Origin: ZC4RG25 sp023428365
GTDB taxonomy: Bacteria > Pseudomonadota > Alphaproteobacteria > Rhizobiales > Hyphomicrobiaceae
Assembly: GCA_050283925.1 (NCBI GenBank)
Contig: JBNOAI010000004.1
Location: 124,001-188,000 of the forward strand
DNA: 64,000 nt
Direction: 5' to 3'
Below, one piece after another: positions 58,714-64,000 of the stretch. How positions within the stretch are numbered: the first letter of the stretch is position 1; every line of letters begins with the position of its first letter. Made by a program: the position numbers and the translations under genes. The notes beneath the pieces were generated by a model that saw only the letters and a program-made list of their open reading frames with translations, ran no database searches and was not told the origin of the DNA.

Positions 58714-59496
58714 TCAGCCTTGCTCTGGCGTGGGTATCCAGTTGAACAGAGCCAGCCCGCCATCGACGGGCACGGTCGCTCCCGTCACATATCCTGAGAA
58801 GCGATCCGAAAGCAGCGCCATGGCCATGCCGGCCATATCCTCCGGAGAACCGAAACGCTGAAGCGGGATTTTCTGCTTCGGTTGGAATGTGTCGTTAATG
58901 TTGGAGGCGCCGCCTCCAGGGACAGCTCCCGGCGCCAGCGCATTGACCCGGATACCTGAAGGCCCGAGTGCGCGAGCTAGTTCCTTCATGACCATCGTGA
59001 GGCCAGCCTTGGCTGCGGAATAGTGCGCCAGGTTACGAGGCGCATAGGCATGCAGCGACGTTATAAACAACATGCGGCCGCGGATGCCCGACTGCTGCAT
59101 GTGCCGGCCGATCTCGCGTCCAAGAAAGAAGCCGGACCTAACATTGGTCGTCAGCATCTCGTCCCAGGTCGCCTCCGCGACACTCAACGGCGTGTCGGAC
59201 TCCATGCGGCGCGGACAGGCTGAATGGACCAGCATGTGAGGCACACGACTGCCGATTGCCGCGATGATTTCCTGCCAGCCTTGAGGCTGAGACAAGTCGA
59301 CAGTGATCGTCTCGGCAGATCCGCCAGAACCACTGATCTCACGGGCGACCGCAGCATTGCGCTCCATGTCGACGTCAGCCAGAAGAACGTTCGCGCCCTC
59401 GCGTGCGAGAGCAACGGCAATGCCGCGCCCAATGTTGGAGGCTGAACCCGTGACAAGAGCGGTTTCGCCGGTGAACAGGCCCGAGGCTGCGGTCAT
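58714..59496 (-). CDS. SDR-family NAD(P)-dependent oxidoreductase
   Basis: A 260-residue classical short-chain dehydrogenase: ETALVTGSASNIGRGIAVALAREGA (in part; TGxxxxIG with Ser/Asn variant), ADVDMERNAAVA (Asp after strand 2 suggests NAD(H) preference), LVHSACPRRM where NAG would normally stand, the catalytic Ser in FITSLHAYAPRNLAHYSAAKAGL with Tyr-x-x-x-Lys, and RVNALAPGAVPGG. It is the first gene of the SDR-cupin-NIPSNAP run. The substrate is unknown. Confidence 0.9.
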   Translation of the reverse strand: MTAASGLFTGETALVTGSASNIGRGIAVALAREGANVLLADVDMERNAAVAREISGSGGSAETITVDLSQPQGWQEIIAAIGSRVPHMLVHSACPRRMESDTPLSVAEATWDEMLTTNVRSGFFLGREIGRHMQQSGIRGRMLFITSLHAYAPRNLAHYSAAKAGLTMVMKELARALGPSGIRVNALAPGAVPGGGASNINDTFQPKQKIPLQRFGSPEDMAGMAMALLSDRFSGYVTGATVPVDGGLALFNWIPTPEQG

Positions 59497-59657
59497 GGCG
59501 TGTTCCTCGCTGTCTATGAATGGAACCGCTATGCGAGCATAGAACGTCCCAGATTGACAGGGTAAGACCGCCGCTAAGCGGACATTAGCTGCAGAATGCC
59601 CCGCGCTACCACGTTTTCACGCGTCACAGACGCATACGAGCAACAATTGGCCGTCTG

Positions 59658-60320
59658 CTATTTCTTGCGAAATGCATCGAGACTGACGATCTCGGCCCCT
59701 GCCGCCGGTTCGGCGGTTGCCGGTGTTTCATCAGGCTCCGGCGCCGGTGTCTTGCTATCGTCGCCGCGGGTCTTGGGCGTGGTCGTCAAGGGCTCGGCTG
59801 TGGCCGCATCGGCTGACTTCTCGGCGCGAGGCTTGCGCGGCGCACGCGTCTTGCGCTCGACCGAGCCACGCGCGCCGCCTCTCACGGTCGACGCGATGAT
59901 TGCCGGGGTGGCTGTGTCGTTTCGTCCAGACTGGGGATGCGCCGTAGCGTCGGGGCCGAAATCCGGAGCCTCGAACTGCAGGCCATAGCGCACGCTGGGA
60001 TCGAAGAACACTTTCAGTGCGGCGAACGGAACGACGAGGCGCTCGGGGATTCCGTCAAAGGTGAGCTTGACCTCGAACTGGTCCTCGCTGACCGCAAGAT
60101 CCCAGAAGCGATGCTGCAGAACGATGGTCATCTCGTCCGGATATTTCTCCTTTAGGCGCTTGGACAGACCAACGCCGGGAGCCTGGGTATCGAACGAAAT
60201 GTAGAAATGATGATCGCCCGGCAAACCGCTCTTGGCGGCGCGGACTAGTACCGTGCGTATGACGCCGCGCATTGCGTCCTGCGCCAGGGCTTCGTAATCG
60301 ATCATGCGCCCGCTGCTCAT
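59658..60320 (-). CDS. sspB: SspB-type ClpXP adaptor for ssrA-tagged proteins
   Basis: The 220-residue protein has an alphaproteobacterial SspB substrate-binding domain (about 5-155): IDYEALAQDAMRGVIRTVLVRAAKSGLPGDHHFYISFDTQAPGV (pieces), EMTIVLQHRFWDLAVSEDQFEVKLTFDGIPERLVVPFAALKVFFDPS (pieces) and YGLQFE. A long disordered, Ala/Pro/Lys-rich tail (about 115-205) precedes a short terminal motif EIVSLDAFRKK, which should dock on the ClpX N-domain. It delivers stalled-ribosome products carrying the ssrA tag to ClpXP. The tmRNA gene itself lies immediately upstream on the same strand. Confidence 0.93.
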   Translation of the reverse strand: MSSGRMIDYEALAQDAMRGVIRTVLVRAAKSGLPGDHHFYISFDTQAPGVGLSKRLKEKYPDEMTIVLQHRFWDLAVSEDQFEVKLTFDGIPERLVVPFAALKVFFDPSVRYGLQFEAPDFGPDATAHPQSGRNDTATPAIIASTVRGGARGSVERKTRAPRKPRAEKSADAATAEPLTTTPKTRGDDSKTPAPEPDETPATAEPAAGAEIVSLDAFRKK

Positions 60321-60367
60321 TGGGAATCTAAAACACGTCCTTGCGATGCGACCCCTGGGATAGTGGG

Positions 60368-60720
60368 CCGCAGGGTCAATGAGTGGAGGGCTTCTGTTGC
60401 CCGGTGCCCTCCGAACCGCGCCTGACCCGGCTAAGGGTTAGGGCTTGGATTTAGGCTTTTCGCGCCGCATTACGCAGCGAGAGCGGCCTCAGCATAGTTG
60501 TCGTTTGCAACTATTCTGGATGGCCCGATAACGGCGGAACCATGCCGAGCGAAAGAATGCCCTTTACACCCTCGTCGATCCTATTTCGCCCCCATCATCA
60601 ACAGCCCCGCCGTGCGGCGTTGCTGCTCATGGTGGAGGCGCCGGGTACCGCCCCCGGGTCCGAATGGCTTATTCCGACACCAATTTATCGCCATAGCCGG
60701 ACGAATCCGGCACGCGTAAT
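60368..60720 (-). ncRNA. ssrA: Transfer-messenger RNA, circularly permuted two-piece form
   Basis: On the minus strand the acceptor piece comes first, ending CGCCTCCACCA (CCA at 60632-60630). A spacer of about 35 bases follows, then the coding piece starting GGGGGCGAAATAGGATCGACG at 60593 (quoted to the D-loop). GGGGGCG pairs with CGCCTCC as the 7-bp acceptor stem. The tag reading frame (60508-60470) encodes ANDNYAEAALAA and stops at TAA. Hairpin GGGTCA...TGACCC enclosing GGAGGGC...GCCCTCC (60428-60373) forms the 3' domain. The outer boundaries are approximate. It rescues stalled ribosomes with SmpB (gene not in the window). Confidence 0.9.
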
Positions 60721-60767
60721 ATAGGCTGACCGCCGTGCGAAAAAAAGAACTCGTTGAAGGGGTGTGA

Positions 60768-61520
60768 GTGCGCTTTTCCCTACCTGCGATGCGTGAGCTT
60801 GTTCTGGGTCCAGCCGAATACCAGGCACGCTCTCCGTGGAACCCCGCACTGGCGGTGGTTGCCACCCTTGTCATCTTGGCTACGGCTGCTGTCGTGGCTA
60901 CTGCTTTGTTGAATGTCCTTGGCGCATTCTCAAGGGGTGCGACGAATACGGCGCAGTGGGGCACGGCGACGTGGCTGCTCGGAATGCAGGGCAGCGTGAT
61001 CGCCCTGGTGATCGTTGCAGCCGGGCTATTTGGAGGCAGGCGCGACCAGGTTCTCGGGCTGATGCGCGGGACGCCTCCCCGGATTTACGTGGCGGCCATC
61101 CTGCTCATGTTTCTCGTGCAGGTTGTCTACAACGCGATCGTTCTGCCATTCGCACATGAGACAATACTCGAAGATGCCAAGCTGTTCCTCGAACCGCTGA
61201 GCTCGGATGCGGTCTGGCTATATGCGCTGGCGATCGTGATTGGCGCGCCTCTGTCGGAGGAACTGCTGTTTCGCGGGTTCCTGCAGAGCGCGCTGGCGCA
61301 GACACGGCTGGGATTCGCCGGCGCGGCGCTGGTTTCGACGCTGGGCTGGACGGCGCTTCACGCTGGCTATTCCAGCCTCGGGCTGATCGAGGTGTTCGTC
61401 GCGGGGCTGTTCTTCTCGTGGCTTTTGTGGCGGACCGGCAACTTATGGGTGCCGATCGTGGCGCATGCCTTTTACAATGGCATGGTGATGATGGGGTTGC
61501 TGGTGTTCGCGCGGACTTGA
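60768..61520 (+). CDS. CPBP-family intramembrane metalloprotease (CaaX-protease-like)
   Basis: A 250-residue protein with about seven membrane helices. The abi/CPBP motifs are EELLFRGFLQSAL (Glu-Glu-x-x-x-Arg), TALHAGYSSLGLIEVFVAGLFFSWLLWRTGNLW (pieces) with the first His, and IVAHAFYNGMVM with the second His and Asn, which form the metal-dependent active site. Bacterial members act in peptide maturation or bacteriocin-type immunity; the substrate is unknown. It starts at the GTG at 60768 after GAAGGGG; ATG at 60789 is an alternative. It is divergent from ssrA and 54 bases before thyA. Confidence 0.88.
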   Translation: MRFSLPAMRELVLGPAEYQARSPWNPALAVVATLVILATAAVVATALLNVLGAFSRGATNTAQWGTATWLLGMQGSVIALVIVAAGLFGGRRDQVLGLMRGTPPRIYVAAILLMFLVQVVYNAIVLPFAHETILEDAKLFLEPLSSDAVWLYALAIVIGAPLSEELLFRGFLQSALAQTRLGFAGAALVSTLGWTALHAGYSSLGLIEVFVAGLFFSWLLWRTGNLWVPIVAHAFYNGMVMMGLLVFART

Positions 61521-61574
61521 CGCGGACCCCGACACCGCTCGAAGTGGCGCCCGGAATCGCATAAGGTTCGCGCC

Positions 61575-62369
61575 ATGCATCAATACCTTGATCTCATGCG
61601 CCGGGTTCGCACTCAGGGCGTCCGCAAGACGGATCGCACGGGCACCGGGACGCTCAGCGTATTCGGGCACCAGATGCGCTTCGATCTCGCCGACGGCTTT
61701 CCGCTGGTGACGACCAAGAAGCTGCATCTGAAGTCGATCGCCCACGAGCTGATCTGGTTTCTGAACGGCGATACCAATACCGCTTATCTCAAGGACAACG
61801 GCGTTTCGATCTGGGATGAATGGGCAGACGAGACCGGAGACCTCGGGCCGGTTTACGGCAAGCAGTGGCGGTCGTGGGCCACGCTGGATGGACGCGCCAT
61901 CGACCAGATCACCGAGGTCGTGCAGACGCTGAAGACCAATCCGGATAGCCGCCGCATGATCGTGTCGGCTTGGAATCCCGCCGACATTCCCGACATGGCA
62001 CTGGCGCCGTGCCACTGCCTGTTCCAGTTCTACGTGGCCGAGGGGCGGCTCTCCTGTCAGCTCTATCAGCGCTCGGCGGACGTGTTTCTCGGCGTGCCGT
62101 TCAACATTGCCAGCTACGCGCTTCTGACGCTGATGATGGCGCAGGTGACGGGGCTCAAGCCGGGTGAGTTCGTTCACACGTTCGGCGATGCGCACCTTTA
62201 CCTGAACCATCTGGAACAGGCTGATCTGCAACTCGCACGGACGCCGCGTCCGCTGCCGACGATGCGGCTCAATCCGGAGGTGCGGGATATCTTCAAGTTC
62301 AAGTTCGAGGACTTCGAGCTGCAGAACTACGATCCCCACCCGCATATCAAGGCGCCCGTGGCGGTGTAG
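61575..62369 (+). CDS. thyA: Thymidylate synthase
   Basis: The folate-dependent enzyme makes dTMP from dUMP, turning methylene-THF into DHF. 264 residues, the standard ThyA length: MHQYLDLMRRVRTQG, RTGTGTLSVFGHQMRFDL (folate loop), LIWFLNGDTNTAYL, the catalytic Cys in LAPCHCLFQFYV, the Arg/Ser dUMP-phosphate site LYQRSADVFLGVPFNIASYALL, and the final PHIKAPVAV. folA, which recycles the DHF formed, lies downstream, with a lipoprotein gene in between. Confidence 0.98.
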   Translation: MHQYLDLMRRVRTQGVRKTDRTGTGTLSVFGHQMRFDLADGFPLVTTKKLHLKSIAHELIWFLNGDTNTAYLKDNGVSIWDEWADETGDLGPVYGKQWRSWATLDGRAIDQITEVVQTLKTNPDSRRMIVSAWNPADIPDMALAPCHCLFQFYVAEGRLSCQLYQRSADVFLGVPFNIASYALLTLMMAQVTGLKPGEFVHTFGDAHLYLNHLEQADLQLARTPRPLPTMRLNPEVRDIFKFKFEDFELQNYDPHPHIKAPVAV

Positions 62370-62479
62370 CCGTTGTGTAACGGCGGTGAGGCTTCTCAAC
62401 AACTATTCGGCTGTCCGTTCTGGACTTGATTTGTGACGCATGCTGATTTCTCGCGTGGGTGGCACGGGGGGATCAGATC

Positions 62480-62884
62480 ATGAGGAAGGCTTTGGCCGTA
62501 ACGGTCGCTATTGCGATCGGGATGGGTGGTTGCGCGTCAGGTTCAGACAAAATAGCCGCAAGCTATGTCTCGCCGCTTCAGTACGAGAGCTATTCCTGTT
62601 CGCAATTGGCCGAGGAAGCGCAGCGCGTATCAGCGCGGGCAGCGACAGTTTCTGGTGTGCAGGATCAAAAAGCGACCAATGATGCCATCGCGACGGGCGT
62701 AGCTATAGTGCTGTTCTGGCCTGCTGCCTTTATGATAGGTGGGAATGATCAAACCACCGCCGAGTTGGGCAGACTGAAGGGCGAATTTGAAACCATCGAA
62801 ATGGTGGCAATCAAAAAGAACTGCGGCCTGCAATTCCGGCGAGCTCCAACGACAACGGCGTCCATCGCACCAGGAAACACTTGA
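62480..62884 (+). CDS. Small lipoprotein, unknown function
   Basis: The 134-residue protein starts at the ATG at 62480 after GGGGGGATC. It has a lipoprotein signal (MRKALAVTVAIAIGMGGCASG; lipidated Cys18). The mature part is SYVSPLQYESYSCSQLAEEAQRVSARAATVSGVQDQKATNDAIATG (pieces), a short hydrophobic stretch AIVLFWPAAFMIGGND and LGRLKGEFETIEMVAIKKNCGL. The YxxYSCxQLxxExxRVSAR and KKNC segments recur in alphaproteobacterial lipoproteins often mislabelled as transporter parts; I assign no function. Its stop overlaps the folA start (TTGA), so the two are probably cotranslated. Confidence 0.8.
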   Translation: MRKALAVTVAIAIGMGGCASGSDKIAASYVSPLQYESYSCSQLAEEAQRVSARAATVSGVQDQKATNDAIATGVAIVLFWPAAFMIGGNDQTTAELGRLKGEFETIEMVAIKKNCGLQFRRAPTTTASIAPGNT

Positions 62885-63423
62885 TACCCAAAATCACCCT
62901 CATCGTCGCTGCGGCCGAAAATGATGTCATCGGCCGCGATGGGCAGTTGCCATGGAAGATCCGGTCGGATTTGCGGCTGTTCCGGCGTCTTACCATGGGC
63001 AAGCCGGTCGTGATGGGGCGCAAGACGTTCGAGTCGATCGGCAAGCCGCTCGACGGGCGAGATAACATCATCGTGACCCGCAATGCCGATTTCGTGGCCG
63101 CCGGTATCGTCGTCACGACCTCTGTCAGCGACGCGATCGATGAAGCGCGCCGCCTCGCCCTCGAGAAAGGGGCCGACGAAGTCATGATCATCGGTGGGGC
63201 TGAGATCTTTCGAGAGACCCTGCCGATCGCGGATCGGATCTACCTCACCCGCGTTCATGGAAAGCCCGACGGCAATACGTTTCTGCCGACCATAGAGACG
63301 GGCACGTGGCAAGAGATCGGGCGCGAACCACTGCCGAAGGGCGACGCTGACGACTTCTCGTGTACGTTGATCACCCTGGAGCGTAGGCGTGGTAGTAACC
63401 ATGCCGCGCCCACTAGTGCTTGA
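62881..63423 (+). CDS. folA: Dihydrofolate reductase
   Basis: The 180-residue enzyme reduces DHF to THF with NADPH. Motifs: IVAAAENDVIGRDGQLPWKIRSDLRLF (in pieces; Trp and the substrate-binding Asp32-equivalent in IRSDLR), MGKPVVMGRKTFESIGKPLDGR, VMIIGGAEIFRETLP and IYLTRVHG. No ATG is available at the right place; a TTG at 62881, preceded by AGGAAAC and overlapping the lipoprotein stop codon, is the best start. A C-terminal extension ERRRGSNHAAPTSA is ordinary. It lies downstream of thyA, its metabolic partner. Confidence 0.95.
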   Translation: MIPKITLIVAAAENDVIGRDGQLPWKIRSDLRLFRRLTMGKPVVMGRKTFESIGKPLDGRDNIIVTRNADFVAAGIVVTTSVSDAIDEARRLALEKGADEVMIIGGAEIFRETLPIADRIYLTRVHGKPDGNTFLPTIETGTWQEIGREPLPKGDADDFSCTLITLERRRGSNHAAPTSA

Positions 63424-63589
63424 CGCTGCAATTCTCAACCCCACATTCCGCAATGCCGGTTTGCGTGGACGTAGGGTGTGCCATATAAGCAAGACCAGCA
63501 TTTCTAGAGGTGAATTCAGGGGGGCGCTCTTGCGTCGTGCGGCGCGGGCGCTCTCGGCATGTACGGTAGAGGAAACGGAACGCTAATCG

Positions 63590-64000
63590 ATGCCTTGGAA
63601 CAATCAAAGTGGTGGTGGTGGCGGCTGGAAAAGCGGCGGGGGCGGCGGCGGCCCCTGGGGCCAGGGTCCGGGCGGTGGCGGCGGTGGAAATCAGCCGGAC
63701 CTTGAGGAAATCCTCAAGCGCAGCCAGGACAAGGTCAAGCAGGTCATGGGCGGTTCTGGCGTGCCCGGCCCGCTGATGCTCCTTATTTCAGCAGTCGCGC
63801 TGGCGGTTGTTGGCTTCTATGCGTTCACGTTCACGGTCCGGCCGGACGAGCTCGGCGTGGTGCTCCGTTTCGGTAAATATGACCGGCAGGAGCCGCCGGG
63901 TCTGCATTTCCGGTTGCCATATCCGATCGAGGAAGTGCGCCTGCCCAAGGTCACGACCGCGAACCGAACCGAAATCGGTCTACGCGGCGTCACGGATCTT
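63590..64000 (+). CDS. hflK: HflK, membrane protease modulator, N-terminal part only
   Basis: The frame is open for 137 codons from the ATG at 63590 to the window edge. A Gly/Trp-rich cytosolic N-terminus (MPWNNQSGGGGGWKSGG and PWGQGPGGG) precedes QPDLEEILKRSQDKVKQVMGG, one membrane helix (PLMLLISAVALAVVGFYAF) and the start of the SPFH/band-7 domain (TVRPDELGVVLRFGKYDRQEPPGLHFRLPYPIEEVRL, in pieces). This is the signature of HflK, which with HflC forms a cage around FtsH. GAGGAAAC lies upstream. hflC should follow outside the window. Confidence 0.95.
   Translation, partial: MPWNNQSGGGGGWKSGGGGGGPWGQGPGGGGGGNQPDLEEILKRSQDKVKQVMGGSGVPGPLMLLISAVALAVVGFYAFTFTVRPDELGVVLRFGKYDRQEPPGLHFRLPYPIEEVRLPKVTTANRTEIGLRGVTDL

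Noticed and set aside
1..64000. CRISPR array, prophage, integron or insertion sequence
   Set aside because: I found no regularly spaced repeats, integrase or transposase genes, or structural phage cluster; only one isolated tail-like gene and short palindromes.

Overview
The window looks like a chromosomal segment from an alphaproteobacterium of the order Hyphomicrobiales, most likely a Bradyrhizobium/Rhodopseudomonas/Afipia-type (Nitrobacteraceae) relative; the genus is a guess. Supporting signs are a circularly permuted two-piece tmRNA gene, the nnr-glnB-glnA neighbourhood, an HWE-type histidine kinase, an EcfG-type promoter, the block rpsI-rplM, DUF4169-RHH-fumC and thyA-folA-hflK, uniformly GC-rich coding sequence, and TctCBA/serine-glyoxylate metabolism. 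I see no prophage, CRISPR array, transposase, rRNA or tRNA. This is mostly core genome with some accessory inserts.

Layout. 1-3.96 kb: a stress-type DUF883 protein (EcfG promoter) divergent from an HWE sensor kinase and a single-domain response regulator. 3.95-7.2 kb: a copper module (Cu(I) P-type ATPase, CsoR repressor with two operators, cysteine-rich copper-storage protein). 7.3-11.4 kb: metabolite repair (nnr), a VOC protein, and the nitrogen pair glnB-glnA behind a sigma54 promoter. 11.5-18.5 kb: MgtC-like and Tim44-like membrane proteins, a ZnuD-like TonB receptor with a Zur box, glutathione-dependent formaldehyde dehydrogenase, a PepSY protein and a secreted protein built of three repeats. 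18.8-25.1 kb: FAD-linked oxidase, DUF900 hydrolase, MeaB GTPase, pyroglutamyl peptidase, DUF992 protein, GST. 25.3-31.4 kb: a degenerate Wzz/BY-kinase-like protein, DUF2842, heme A synthase (COX15), argC with a candidate arginine attenuator, a cupin, ribosomal proteins S9 and L13, and a PaaI-type thioesterase.

31.5-41.5 kb: a four-gene run (secreted protein, ECHDC3-like crotonase, VOC, CoA-binding), an adenylate cyclase, an LTA-synthase-like sulfatase-fold enzyme with a Pho-box-like repeat, and serine-glyoxylate aminotransferase divergent from a 970-residue FAD/Fe-S oxidase (probable glycolate/glyoxylate unit). 41.5-46.5 kb: an orphan tail-completion-like gene, a 25-residue membrane peptide, the tctC-tctB-tctA carboxylate transporter and a bactofilin. 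46.6-57.3 kb: UvrD-type helicase, large AsmA protein, RHH regulator, DUF4169, fumC, CNNM/CBS transporter and a formylglycine-generating-enzyme-like protein. 57.7-64 kb: NIPSNAP/cupin/SDR group, sspB next to ssrA (tmRNA), CPBP protease, thyA, a lipoprotein, folA and the start of hflK.

The most interesting element is upstream of argC (29.1-29.27 kb). A promoter, an apparently leaderless 20-codon ORF with seven Arg codons among its last ten sense codons, a strong intrinsic terminator and a competing antiterminator pairing together have the architecture of a ribosome-dependent arginine attenuator.
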